Source: Pectobacterium colocasium (GTDB taxonomy: Bacteria > Pseudomonadota > Gammaproteobacteria > Enterobacterales > Enterobacteriaceae). From it: DNA of 64,000 bases. Shown piece after piece: positions 20,379 to 29,104 of this stretch. The stretch is from positions 2,604,001-2,668,000 of the forward strand of contig NZ_CP084032.1 of the NCBI RefSeq assembly GCF_020181655.1, written 5' to 3'. The notes under the pieces are model-generated. The model was not told the origin of the DNA. It searched no databases and worked only from the letters and a program-made list of their open reading frames with translations. How positions within the stretch are numbered: position 1 is the stretch's first letter; each line of letters opens with the position of its first letter. Position numbers and translations under genes: made by a program.

Positions 20379-21044
20379 GTGAATTATCCAATTGGGCAGA
20401 TCAATCACAGCTATCTGGGCTCCAGCGTGTATACCATGCTGCGTGAAGCGCTCATTACCGGTCAACTCAAACCGGACGATCGCCTGAGAATACGGGAACT
20501 AGCCGCACAGGTTGGCACCAGCGTCACGCCGGTGCGAGATGCGATCCTGCAACTGGCAAAAGAGCAGGCGTTGGTGCTCAAAACGCCGCGCGATATCCGC
20601 GTCCCCCAATTGACCGAAGCCCAGTTTATTGAGATCCGCACACTGCGGCTGGCGCTGGAAGGCACAGGGGCCGAGCAGGCGGCCACACACATTACGCCGA
20701 AGATGCTGGAACAGATTGAAGAGAATATTCGCCAGAATCGTCTGGCGATTGATGAGAAAAATCTACGCGAAGCCCTGCGGTTAAATAGCGAATTTCACCT
20801 GTTTCTGGCACAGGCGGCGCGTATGCCGCTGTTGACGCAGTTTATCGGCAGCTTGTGGATGCGCACCGGCCCATTGATTGCACAGGCCTATGCACATTTT
20901 TCCGTGCAGATGGCGATAGAACATCACGAAGACGTCCTCGCCGCGCTACAGCAGCGCGATGCCAGCGCCGCTCGGCAGGCCATCCAATCTGACATTCTGG
21001 ACGGCAGCGAAACGATGCTGGACTTTATTGCTATAGATCACTAA
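20379..21044 (+). CDS. GntR-family (FadR/FCD subfamily) transcriptional regulator
   Basis: The N-terminal winged HTH (SVYTMLREALITGQLKPDDRLRIRELAAQVGTSVTPVRDAIL) is the standard GntR DNA-binding module, with the P-V-R-x-A recognition helix. The C-terminal all-helical FCD ligand domain has the metal-binding pattern: EFH around the middle and HHEDVLAAL near the end. I place the start at GTG 20379 (VNYPIGQINHSYL, 221 residues) because GGGGGA at 20370 sits 5 bases before it; a GTG at 20358 would be in frame but lacks a site. FCD regulators usually bind organic or sugar acids and control catabolic genes. Nothing metabolic is next to it, so the ligand is unknown. It is convergent with dspF, 29 bp apart. 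Confidence 0.9.
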   Translation: MNYPIGQINHSYLGSSVYTMLREALITGQLKPDDRLRIRELAAQVGTSVTPVRDAILQLAKEQALVLKTPRDIRVPQLTEAQFIEIRTLRLALEGTGAEQAATHITPKMLEQIEENIRQNRLAIDEKNLREALRLNSEFHLFLAQAARMPLLTQFIGSLWMRTGPLIAQAYAHFSVQMAIEHHEDVLAALQQRDASAARQAIQSDILDGSETMLDFIAIDH

Positions 21045-21073
21045 TCCAACCGCAGGTCACTAATTCAACCGCG

Positions 21074-21496
21074 TTAAGCTGCCATGAGACGAGGTAATAA
21101 ACCGCGAATCAGCAGTCGGGTTTCTTTTGCCTGACTGATAAATGCGGGCAATAGCGCGGTAAAATCGGATTCGTCCAGCGATTCTGCACTATGCTGCGTG
21201 CACAAGCGTAGTGTCGAATTCTCATCCAGCGCCAGCCAGCAGCCTTTCATCGCCGCCATTTCAAAATTAAGCATCAGCATGAGTTGATAAACCGCGGTGC
21301 TGACTTCCCCCTGAAATCGCATCACATCACTGTGCAATAGCAGTACGCTGCTGCTGGCGGGGACTTCCAACACCACCGCTTCCTGCCCGTCAGGTTCGCG
21401 CAATGCACAGATTCCGTCCTGCAAACCCAGTGGAGTACGACTATGCGCGCCGTAATGACGTAATAGACGCGTAATATGCTGTTGTGTCGGTGTCAT
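21074..21496 (-). CDS. dspF: DspF, chaperone of the DspE effector
   Basis: This 140-residue protein has the size and fold signature of class I T3S chaperones: alpha-beta segments (GICALREPDGQEAVVLEVPASSSVLLLHSD) with a C-terminal helix. It is the last gene of the dspEF operon, 24 bp after dspE, with GGAGAAC 6 bases before ATG 21496. DspF binds the N-terminus of DspE, keeps it export-competent and stabilises it in the bacterial cytoplasm. It has no promoter of its own; expression should follow the hrp box before dspE. Assignment rests on gene order and size, both diagnostic in Erwinia and Pectobacterium. Confidence 0.93.
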   Translation of the reverse strand: MTPTQQHITRLLRHYGAHSRTPLGLQDGICALREPDGQEAVVLEVPASSSVLLLHSDVMRFQGEVSTAVYQLMLMLNFEMAAMKGCWLALDENSTLRLCTQHSAESLDESDFTALLPAFISQAKETRLLIRGLLPRLMAA

Positions 21497-21520
21497 GCTG
21501 TTCTCCTTTACGCTTTACCA

Positions 21521-24500
21521 TTAACTGTTAAGTTGCAGGCCTTCCTGCTGTAGTTGCTGCAAGGCGCTGGCGGTAGCCGGATTGGCCTTTGCAATTTCAC
21601 CGCCCAGTTTGTAACTTTGCGGTACGTTTTGATCTTGTCCGTAGCTGAAGCTGACGCTGCCGAGCAGTTTATTCATGCTGACGCCCGCACTGCTTGAGGC
21701 GTTGATAATGACTGCCGGGGTATTAAACCCTTCGCTCTTCTTCACCGTTTGCGAAACGTCAATGCTGGCGAGGCGTAAATTATTGCCGTCTTTAAACAAC
21801 GCAATCACATCATCCTTGCCGTGCGTTTTGTTCTGAATTCCCTTCTCGATCTTTTCCCGCACATCGTCTTTCAGCTCTAGCGAAACCGTCACCGATGCCC
21901 GGTCGTTATCCTGCAAACGGCTCACGATGTCCTTCAGCGCCGGATTGTCCGCAATCAGCTGATTAATGCGATCGGCGTTGCTCGGTGGCAGTGAAGAAAA
22001 CAAATGGTTACCGATGACCTGGAACAACCCGTTTTCCGTCAGTTTGCTGAGATTGGTATAGGATGTCGTGTGCTTAACGCTATCCAGCGTGGCACCGTCG
22101 CGCTGCGCGACCTCCTGTCGTACGTTCAACTTTTGCAGGCTCATCAACCCCTGATGTTGATCGTCAGTTTTTGCTGTTTTATCCGCAAAATGCGCATTCA
22201 GGATGGCCAGTTGATCGTCCGGCTCGGCTATTTTCTTCGCGCCATCAATCAAGAGCTGGCTGGCCGGATCGTTAAATGCAGCGTTCAGCGTTTTCGTCAG
22301 CGCGTCGATGTCCTTTTTCTCCAGCGGTTCGGCTTTCTTCATGCCCAGGCTGATCGATTGGTTCGTGCGCGAGTCTGCCGCCACATTCACCCCGATGCTG
22401 GCCGAGGTGAAGAACGGGACGGTGCCATCCGGCGTGGTTCTGGCGGCACCCGCGCTGAGGGTCGCGTTTGCCCCCATCGCGGCCTGATTCATGAAACGCA
22501 GGCGGTTATCGGATTCCGTATGGGTGGTAGATTTCTCGCCTTGCGCCACGCTGGACGAACTGGTGGCAGACAACACGTTGGCGCTTGCCGTCAGGCCCAC
22601 CGAACCGCGCAGCGTAGCGCTGGTTGGCGCTGCGCCTTTTTCTGTCAGATTGATGCCGCCGCGCAGCTCCAGCGCCGCGTTGCTGTCCAGATTGAAGCTG
22701 ACCGTTTTACCCGCCTTCACGCTGTGTTGTTCCCCTTTATCCAGCAGGGCAAGCGGGTTGATCGTGCCGCTCGACAGGCCATCAATAAATCCGGGCAGCT
22801 CTTCTTCGCTGAGGGTAAAGTTCAGGGCGTTTTGCTGCGCCATTTGCAGGCTGGCGGATACGCCGAATGAGGCGCGAACATCCGGTGCAAAGCTGTGTTT
22901 GCTGTTAATGTTTTGCGTCATCTGCGCCGAGGTTTTTCCTGTCAGATACTCGCTGACGTCATATCCGCCGGAATAGCTCACTTTCCCGGTGATCCCGCCC
23001 GAACGTTCGAAGGCGACATTGATGCCGTTTTCACCGCGAGAGAAACTCAGATTGTAATTTCGCTCACCACTGACACCGCCGCCCGGCACCGGAGGGAAAG
23101 GCAATGGCGTGCCGCTGACCACAAACGACATGGATGCTCCGCCGCCATAGGTCCGGTTAAACGCGATACTTTCGTTGCTGTCCAGCGACAGAACCGTCGC
23201 CTTCATTTTATCGATCATATCCGCCTGGCTGGCCGCTTGCATCACGGTCTTTGACGTCACACTGACCGCGTTTTCCTCTTTCCTGAACGCCTTCATAAAG
23301 GTTTTAACCGCGTCGTAATCCGCTTCCAACGACTTATGATTGGTGAAGCCCATGTCGGTCATCTTCTTCACCGGATTGTCGCCGTACTCTCCCTGCCGCA
23401 GCGCGTTAAGTTCTTTCATCATCGAGGCCAGTTCCGCCTCACCCGGCGATGTGCCGGATAACGTACCGATGCGATCGGTCAGCTTATGCAAATCACCCAG
23501 CACCAGGGTATCCAGTACCAATCGCGTTTTCGCCAGCGACAGCGCATCGCTGGTATCCCGCTGCTGCCCAAACGCCTCACTATTCGGCTTTTGCGCGATC
23601 GGCGTTTTACTGTCTACAAAGGTTTTAATCAGCGTGCTGGCCGTACTCGTTTTCGATGATGGATGATTTTCCATCGCCGCCAACAGCACCGGAGCCAGAT
23701 CTTTTTCTCTGCCATGCAGTCTGGCAGGCTTGCCTTCCGTGTTCATGACACCGTTATCGTTCACCACGCCTTGTTGCCTACCGATAAGTAAAGCGGCTTT
23801 GGCCGAGCTGCTTTCCAGTTCGGTCTGAAACTGCTTGAGCAGATTCACCAGTGGTTTCCCTTTTTCGCCCAGATCCAGCTGGTCTATCTTACTTTCCAGA
23901 TCCATCGCCGCGCCCTGTGGCTGGCTCGTCGTGGCATCCAGCTTTTTCAGTAATTCAGTCTGCATGTCATAAACGGGCTTCAGCCCTTCACGCCCGTTGA
24001 TCTGATGCTGAACGTGGTCAGCAAAGGTTTTTAACGGCCTCGGCACATCCAGAGTGAACGAGACAAGATGAGCGCGCAGCAAATCTGACAGCTTGCTTTT
24101 CACCTGTTGTGACTCTTCACCGGTTTTCCCCAAAACCTGAACATCGGCCTTAGCCGTCACTCCGGTTAACGGTATCTTCATCCCTTTGGTTGCCACATCG
24201 AGCCGACCAAACACCGTTTCTGCGGCACGGGGTTCTGCGGGTAAGGCTTCCTGCCCTTTTGGTACAGTCGTTTTCCACTCGCTTCCTTGCTGGGTATGTA
24301 ATTCATGGTCGTCATGAGCGACCTGCAAATGGTGCTGGGCATCCGTACCCAATGCGTTCACCTTGCCTTCTCCCGGCGTCTTCACCGGCTGCCATTGTGC
24401 GCTTTCATGATTCGCCGCATTTTGCCAGTCAGCTTTCGGCAGTTGAAAAACCTGCCCTTGCTTATTCAGAGCGAATAGCGTCTGCTGATGATCCAGCGTA

Positions 24501-26404
24501 ATGTCCTGAATCTCACCGGACAGCCCCTGTTTCGGCAACGCCAGCGGTGGGGCGGCGAGCTTATCCGTGCCCGGCTTGATCTGGTGGAAATGCAGGTCGC
24601 CCTGCTTATCGACAGCAATAAATTTATTACGGTTGATCACCGCCATCGCCGAGACACCATCGTCCTTCGCGATACCAGGAAGCGCGGTGCCCGCAGAGGG
24701 CGTCATTCGCACTTGCGGCAGCGCAAACACGGTGTTGTCACCGTGCGTAAACGTGCCTGATTTCTGGTTGATGGACAGCGGCGTGATTTCACCGTCTTTC
24801 AGCGTGTAAGCCTGATTATCCAGCCCACGCTTCAGTTGGCTGGCTTCAACGCCGGAGGCTTCCCAGTTTTTGGTATTGCCGTTGTGAAAATGGACTTTGC
24901 CATCCTGCAGCCCGATTTGCCCCAGTCGTCCCAAATCTACAGTGTCTTTCGCCGCAGGAGCCGTCGTGGTCAGCCCCAGTTTATTATCCACCACCAGACT
25001 GTCGCTCAGGTTCCACCCCGGCGTTAGCGACACCCCATTTTGCCCCAGAGGCGCGACGTGTTTTTGCCCCTGACGATCGGTGGCGAGCGCCTGCGTCTGG
25101 CCGTGTTCATCGTGAGCAAATCCGGTAATACGGTGGTCGTCGCCCAGCACCGCATTCAGTTCTGGCGTGCTGACCGGGGTTAATGTGACGTGCGGTTCAC
25201 CCGCCTCAGGCAGCGGTGCGTGGTAAAGCTTGCCGTCATTATCCGCAATCAGCAGGTGTTCTGCGGTTAACCCCACCGTTTTCGCATACACCGGTTCTCC
25301 ACTTTCCAGTTTGAGATCCACTGGCTGCGGCGTGGCATCCAGCGTACTCATCATATGTAACTGCGTAAGATGATCCTGCTCGGTCAACACGGCGGTTTGA
25401 CCGTTCTGGTTGGCAGAGAACGCGGTAATCTTATCGCTGAAGGTTGATGACGCGCTGCCCGACGAGAGATTGCTCAGCGTATGGCTATCTTTGACCGCAT
25501 ACAGTTGGCCATCGCCCTGCCGAGACAATTGGCTATGGGGGACATCGCTGCTTTGCTGCCAGACGCCAAATTCGGTATTCAGCGCAAAGAGCTTGCCGTC
25601 ATGCAGGCGTAATGATTCGCCAGCGCCTGAAGCAGAATCGGGCTGTCGATGAACACCGGTCAACAGCTCATGGTTCATGCGCCCGGAGAGCGGCAGGCTG
25701 GTCGATTCCCCTGCCTTGGTTTGCAGAGAGAGGCGCTCCGGCGTGGATTCTAGCTGTACGTTACTTACACCAGATTTACCCGCTGGCATCGCGCTGCGAC
25801 CGCTGCTGTGCAGCGCAATATGCTGATTTTCATCGCTTTGGATCACGAATAGTCGCCCTGACTTATCGACTAACGCATGCTGCTGCGCAGCCTGATTTTC
25901 ATGATGGGCGACGAACGGCTGGCTGTTCTTCCCAAGGGTCTGTTGTAACAGCGTGGTCAACGCCTCCGGCAAGCCCTTGCCGAACTGAAGCTTACCGTGG
26001 CTGTCCAGCGTGATATCGGCTTTAGCAGCAGGTGTAGCGGTACTGCTGCCACGGATGTTGATCTCAGCAGCCTCGGTAGCGGCAAAACGCGGCAGACTTT
26101 GGATCGGCCCGCCCGACGCCAGCGACTCACGCTGCACGTGCGGTAAACGCTGGCTCGCGCTTTCCAATGAAAAGAGTTCTCGCAGGGTGGTCGACCGGGC
26201 GCCCTGGCTTTTCACCTGGCTGCTGCTTCCCTGCTCCAGTTCTGGCGGTTTGTTTTTATCATGCAAGCCTTGCTGAATCAGGGATTGCGCGCCTTTCTGG
26301 CTTGCACTGGTGCTACTGCCCTGCGATAACGAGGTTTTAGCTAACGTGGCGGGGGCAATCTCCGCAATAGACAGACCTGGCTGAACGTGCTGGATTTTCT
26401 GCAT
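21521..26404 (-). CDS. dspE: DspE, AvrE-family type III effector
   Basis: This 1627-residue AvrE/DspA/WtsE-family effector is secreted by the Hrp system into plant cells. AvrE-family proteins cause water-soaking and cell death, and recent work describes them as membrane channels. The N-terminal ~200 residues are Ser/Gln/Ala-rich and disordered, as for a secretion and chaperone-binding region. Residues ~200-750 show recurring motifs such as DKQGDLHFHQI and LNKQGQVFQLP, fitting the beta-propeller described for the family. The C-terminal half is Ser/Thr/Asn-rich with repeated beta strands. I chose ATG 26404 (MQKIQHVQ): GGAAC lies upstream and the hrp box at 26441-26468 is 36 bp away. An in-frame upstream ATG at 26500 would put the promoter inside the gene. 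dspF follows as its chaperone. Confidence 0.96.
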   Translation of the reverse strand: MQKIQHVQPGLSIAEIAPATLAKTSLSQGSSTSASQKGAQSLIQQGLHDKNKPPELEQGSSSQVKSQGARSTTLRELFSLESASQRLPHVQRESLASGGPIQSLPRFAATEAAEINIRGSSTATPAAKADITLDSHGKLQFGKGLPEALTTLLQQTLGKNSQPFVAHHENQAAQQHALVDKSGRLFVIQSDENQHIALHSSGRSAMPAGKSGVSNVQLESTPERLSLQTKAGESTSLPLSGRMNHELLTGVHRQPDSASGAGESLRLHDGKLFALNTEFGVWQQSSDVPHSQLSRQGDGQLYAVKDSHTLSNLSSGSASSTFSDKITAFSANQNGQTAVLTEQDHLTQLHMMSTLDATPQPVDLKLESGEPVYAKTVGLTAEHLLIADNDGKLYHAPLPEAGEPHVTLTPVSTPELNAVLGDDHRITGFAHDEHGQTQALATDRQGQKHVAPLGQNGVSLTPGWNLSDSLVVDNKLGLTTTAPAAKDTVDLGRLGQIGLQDGKVHFHNGNTKNWEASGVEASQLKRGLDNQAYTLKDGEITPLSINQKSGTFTHGDNTVFALPQVRMTPSAGTALPGIAKDDGVSAMAVINRNKFIAVDKQGDLHFHQIKPGTDKLAAPPLALPKQGLSGEIQDITLDHQQTLFALNKQGQVFQLPKADWQNAANHESAQWQPVKTPGEGKVNALGTDAQHHLQVAHDDHELHTQQGSEWKTTVPKGQEALPAEPRAAETVFGRLDVATKGMKIPLTGVTAKADVQVLGKTGEESQQVKSKLSDLLRAHLVSFTLDVPRPLKTFADHVQHQINGREGLKPVYDMQTELLKKLDATTSQPQGAAMDLESKIDQLDLGEKGKPLVNLLKQFQTELESSSAKAALLIGRQQGVVNDNGVMNTEGKPARLHGREKDLAPVLLAAMENHPSSKTSTASTLIKTFVDSKTPIAQKPNSEAFGQQRDTSDALSLAKTRLVLDTLVLGDLHKLTDRIGTLSGTSPGEAELASMMKELNALRQGEYGDNPVKKMTDMGFTNHKSLEADYDAVKTFMKAFRKEENAVSVTSKTVMQAASQADMIDKMKATVLSLDSNESIAFNRTYGGGASMSFVVSGTPLPFPPVPGGGVSGERNYNLSFSRGENGINVAFERSGGITGKVSYSGGYDVSEYLTGKTSAQMTQNINSKHSFAPDVRASFGVSASLQMAQQNALNFTLSEEELPGFIDGLSSGTINPLALLDKGEQHSVKAGKTVSFNLDSNAALELRGGINLTEKGAAPTSATLRGSVGLTASANVLSATSSSSVAQGEKSTTHTESDNRLRFMNQAAMGANATLSAGAARTTPDGTVPFFTSASIGVNVAADSRTNQSISLGMKKAEPLEKKDIDALTKTLNAAFNDPASQLLIDGAKKIAEPDDQLAILNAHFADKTAKTDDQHQGLMSLQKLNVRQEVAQRDGATLDSVKHTTSYTNLSKLTENGLFQVIGNHLFSSLPPSNADRINQLIADNPALKDIVSRLQDNDRASVTVSLELKDDVREKIEKGIQNKTHGKDDVIALFKDGNNLRLASIDVSQTVKKSEGFNTPAVIINASSSAGVSMNKLLGSVSFSYGQDQNVPQSYKLGGEIAKANPATASALQQLQQEGLQLNS

Positions 26405-26440
26405 AACAAGTTCCAAAGGTAATGAAGTGAACGTGTCAGT

Positions 26441-26468
26441 TAAGTGGTCATTTTTACCTTTCGGTTCC
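26441..26468 (-). promoter_or_regulatory. hrp box (HrpL promoter) of dspEF
   Basis: On the minus strand the sequence reads GGAACC, 15 bases, CCACTTA: a perfect match to the HrpL consensus GGAACC-N15/16-CCACNNA. It is 36 bp before the dspE ATG. The hrpW hrp box lies 24 bp away on the other strand, with the two -35 elements facing each other. Confidence 0.95.
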
Positions 26469-26492
26469 CGACACCTTTCTCTTCCCGAAGCG

Positions 26493-26520
26493 GGAACCAC
26501 ATCACACCTTCCCTCACTTA
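26493..26520 (+). promoter_or_regulatory. hrp box (HrpL promoter) of hrpW
   Basis: The sequence reads GGAACC, 15 bases, TCACTTA, one mismatch (T for the first C of CCAC). It starts 91 bp before the hrpW ATG, leaving a 63-bp leader. The hrpN box has the same TCACTTA form. Confidence 0.9.
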
Positions 26521-26583
26521 ATACGCAACAGACGTAAGCCTGTTAATGACCCATTCCGATTCATTCACTTTCAAGGAGATGTT

Positions 26584-28059
26584 ATGGCTGATATGACGAT
26601 TACGCTCAGCATACAACCCGGCGCAGGCCTGTCATCAACAGGCCTGAATTCCCCGCTTTCAGGCAGCAATGGCGGGGCATCGCCACGCTCTGCGCAGCAG
26701 GATAGCCAGCTCATGGAGGCGCTGGGCACCCTGCTTAGCGCGCTCTTGCCTAATGCACAGGGCAATACGCCGTCCTCAACCGATGGCAGCCCGCTTGGCC
26801 AGTCTGGCATCGGCAACGGCGGAAGCTCTGCGTTAGGACAAAACGGCAGCCCTGCCGATATATTGATGAAACTGTTGGAAGCGCTGATTCCGGGTAAAAA
26901 CGGACAGGAAGCAGGAAATCCCCTGTCTTCCGGTTCATCGGGGGCGGCAGGCGGCAACGGCGGTGCCTCACCGCTGGCGGGTTCATCCGGCACGGGGGGC
27001 GCAGGCGGCACGCAAAATCCAGAAGATCTGAGTCGTTCCCTGCTGCAAGATTCGGCTGGCAGTGCATTAGATAATGCCATCAGCCCAACGGCAGACGGCG
27101 GCGGCCAATTGAGCGGTAACGATCTGTTAAAAGCGCTGCTGGAATTAATCGGCAATCTGATGGATTCACAGAAAGGTGAATTCGGCCAGCCGCAAGGTAG
27201 CGGCCAGTCTCAGGGTGGTGGCTCACCATCAGTGGGCGCGCCACAGGCTGCATCCGGCGGCGGGTCGCCTGCTGCACCGTCTGCGGGTGGCGGTGGCTCA
27301 CCTGCTGCACCCTCAGCGCCCTCAGCGCCCTCTTCACCCGTTGGTGGTAACGGCGGCGGTACGTCTGCACCACTAACGGCAGCCCCAGCCGGTATTGGTG
27401 GGGGTTCTGCGGCATCGCCTGCCGCTTCAACCGCGGGAGCTGGCCCAGTCTCCTTCCCAACAGCCAGCGGTGATGCCACCGTAGTAAATGAAACCATTAA
27501 AGTCGGCCCCGGCGAAGTCTTTGACGGCGGCGGTAAAACCTTCACTGCGGGTAGCAAGCTAGGCGACGGTGGCCAGGCTGAAGGCCAGAAACCGGTATTT
27601 GAGTTGGCTCCGGGCGCGACCCTCAAAAACGTGGTGTTTGGTGATAACGCAGCGGATGGCGTACACGTTCGCGGCGATGCCAAAATAGATAACGTGCACT
27701 GGACCAACGTGGGTGAAGATGCGCTGACAGTGAAATCCAATACTGGTAAGCCAGCCAACGTGGAGATCACAAACAGTAGCGCTCAGGGTGCTGCCGATAA
27801 GATCTTCCAGTTAAACGCGGATGCCAACCTAACCATCGATAATTTCAAAGCGAAAGATTTCGGTACGTTCGTTCGCACCAACGGTGGGCAACAGGGTAAC
27901 TGGAACTTGAACCTGAGCAACATTGACGCAGAAAACGGCAAATTCTCGTTTGTGAAAAGCGACAGTGAAGGGTTGAACGTCAAAGGCAGCAATATCAACC
28001 TGACGAATGTCAATAATCACTACAAAGTGCCGGATTCCGCCAACTTGCAGGTGAATTAA
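26584..28059 (+). CDS. hrpW: HrpW, harpin with pectate-lyase-like domain
   Basis: This 491-residue T3S-exported protein starts at ATG 26584, with AAGGAGAT just before it. Residues 1-200 are harpin-like: Gly/Ser/Leu/Gln-rich, no Cys, with amphipathic segments (QLMEALGTLLSALLP, LMKLLEALIPG). Residues ~200-287 are a Gly/Ala/Ser/Pro linker containing repeated PSAPS units. From about residue 288 a class III (PL3) pectate lyase fold follows: GDATVVNETIKVGPGEVFDGGGKTF and repeated parallel beta-helix turns (KNVVFGDNAADGVHV, DNVHWTNVGEDALTVKS). HrpW binds pectate and helps effector delivery through the plant wall; enzymatic activity has usually not been detected. It is divergent from dspE, with its own hrp box. 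The linker is the most likely site of length variation. Confidence 0.96.
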   Translation: MADMTITLSIQPGAGLSSTGLNSPLSGSNGGASPRSAQQDSQLMEALGTLLSALLPNAQGNTPSSTDGSPLGQSGIGNGGSSALGQNGSPADILMKLLEALIPGKNGQEAGNPLSSGSSGAAGGNGGASPLAGSSGTGGAGGTQNPEDLSRSLLQDSAGSALDNAISPTADGGGQLSGNDLLKALLELIGNLMDSQKGEFGQPQGSGQSQGGGSPSVGAPQAASGGGSPAAPSAGGGGSPAAPSAPSAPSSPVGGNGGGTSAPLTAAPAGIGGGSAASPAASTAGAGPVSFPTASGDATVVNETIKVGPGEVFDGGGKTFTAGSKLGDGGQAEGQKPVFELAPGATLKNVVFGDNAADGVHVRGDAKIDNVHWTNVGEDALTVKSNTGKPANVEITNSSAQGAADKIFQLNADANLTIDNFKAKDFGTFVRTNGGQQGNWNLNLSNIDAENGKFSFVKSDSEGLNVKGSNINLTNVNNHYKVPDSANLQVN

Positions 28060-28060
28060 G

Positions 28061-28384
28061 ATGCCAAACACGATGACACCGCAGTCCCCTACCCGCTGGG
28101 CGGATCTCGCCCGACAAGGCGGGTACATTACGCCGGCTCAACGTGAAGCCTTCACTCAGGCTATCCATCTGGTAAGAGCACAGTTGAATACCGTACTTAG
28201 CCAATCAGGGTCGCTGCGACGGGGTGAGTTCGAGTTCGACGCCTTTGTGGATTCGCTGGAGCAAGATTTTCTGCATCAGGCCGACATCCACACTAAAAAC
28301 GGGCTACATAGCGACGTGGCACAGACCTCGTTCTGGGTCGCCCGTCTGATCGCCGATCGCTTTATTGCGGTACGCCAACGGTAA
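28061..28384 (+). CDS. Uncharacterised 107-residue protein downstream of hrpW
   Basis: The ATG lies one base after the hrpW stop, so it is co-transcribed and probably translationally coupled; it therefore falls under HrpL control. The protein is mostly helical and carries no signal peptide, membrane segment or Cys. Its N-terminus (MPNTMTPQSPTRWADLARQG) is Ser/Thr/Pro-rich. The middle (LRRGEFEFDAFVDSLEQDF) is acidic and the end (VARLIADRFIAVRQR) basic. I do not recognise the family. Candidate roles are a HrpW chaperone or a small secreted co-factor, suggested only by position. A terminator-like hairpin follows at 28409, closing the operon. Confidence 0.8.
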   Translation: MPNTMTPQSPTRWADLARQGGYITPAQREAFTQAIHLVRAQLNTVLSQSGSLRRGEFEFDAFVDSLEQDFLHQADIHTKNGLHSDVAQTSFWVARLIADRFIAVRQR

Positions 28385-28408
28385 CACCTGCGCCATACCG
28401 CACCGGGG

Positions 28409-28444
28409 AAAAGCCAGCCAGGGAAACCTGTGCTGGCTTTTTCT
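28409..28444 (+). terminator. Rho-independent terminator of the hrpW operon
   Basis: The stem AAAGCCAGC pairs with GCTGGCTTT around an A/G/C-rich loop and is followed by TTTTTCT. It lies 25-60 bp after the stop of the 107-residue gene and marks the edge of the hrp-like composition; AT-rich sequence starts right after it. Confidence 0.85.
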
Positions 28445-28989
28445 ATTTAATTGATTACCGGCTCTAAAAAATGGAATAATTACCACGAGTGATATTTTCT
28501 TTATTCGACGTTACCTGAATTTTTTATGAGCAAGCAAACGATTACATGCTCTCCATCGATAGGGAAATAATGATGAATAAGTAGTATTCTTTCCTTCCAT
28601 AGTCATAAGCCAAGATCTAGTTTGGAAAATATTAAAAACAAGAATCCTAATTAATTCCATGTGAAACCATATCAATGAAATCACACAACAACAACAATCA
28701 TACTAGACTATCATTTTTGGAAAAACTCATTAACAAATTTCAAACAAAACAGCCCAAAACAAGCAAAACACCAAAAAAATATTTATAATCAATGGGATAT
28801 AATTTTTATTTAAAAAATGAACTTTTTTGTGTGTATGTTTGACATATATCATTATTGATACATAATTAAGTCAAGATAAGAATTAATAATAGTGTTATTG
28901 ACATGAATTCCTATGATTAAAATAACAGCAGTCTTTCATTAAAAATAAAAATAACACCCACGTAATCCATAATAAATCAAAGGAGGAGG
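28445..28989. other. AT-rich non-coding region before the fimbrial operon
   Basis: About 545 bp of very AT-rich DNA, with runs of A and T and several AACA/CAAAA stretches, probably contains the fimbrial promoter and binding sites for H-NS-like silencers. I looked for inverted repeats that could form a fim-type invertible switch, for a recombinase gene and for hrp boxes, and found none. No ORF here looks real apart from the short one starting at 28990. Confidence 0.5.
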
Positions 28990-29094
28990 ATGATACTTCC
29001 CCCCTCCCTGATAGGTTATTTAAAAGACGATGGAATTAGCACTGAAAGTCAGAAATTACTTGTAATTCTATTATATTTATCCAAAAGCAATTGA
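28990..29094 (+). CDS. Possible 34-residue leader peptide coupled to the fimbrial pilin
   Basis: An ATG directly follows an exceptionally strong Shine-Dalgarno stretch (AAAGGAGGAGG). It opens a 34-codon frame, MILPPSLIGYLKDDG..., ending in KSN. The frame is rich in Leu and Ile and could form one or two helices. Its stop (TGA 29092-29094) overlaps the GAGGA that serves as the ribosome binding site of the pilin gene at 29105, an arrangement suited to translational coupling. The gap between AGGAGG and ATG is only about 3 bases, shorter than ideal. It could be a regulatory leader, the remnant N-terminus of a lost gene, or chance. Confidence 0.4.
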   Translation: MILPPSLIGYLKDDGISTESQKLLVILLYLSKSN

Positions 29095-29104
29095 GGACTA
29101 GTAT

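Noticed and set aside
26405..26500. Upstream in-frame start that would lengthen DspE by 32 residues
   Set aside because: It would place the dspE hrp box inside the coding region; ATG 26404 has a site and the right spacing.
27080..27770. Minus-strand frames opposite hrpW
   Set aside because: They are Pro/Ala-rich complements of the Gly/Ala linker codons; hrpW fits a known protein over its full length.
28445..28989. Possible fim-type invertible promoter switch
   Set aside because: No matching inverted repeats and no recombinase gene nearby.
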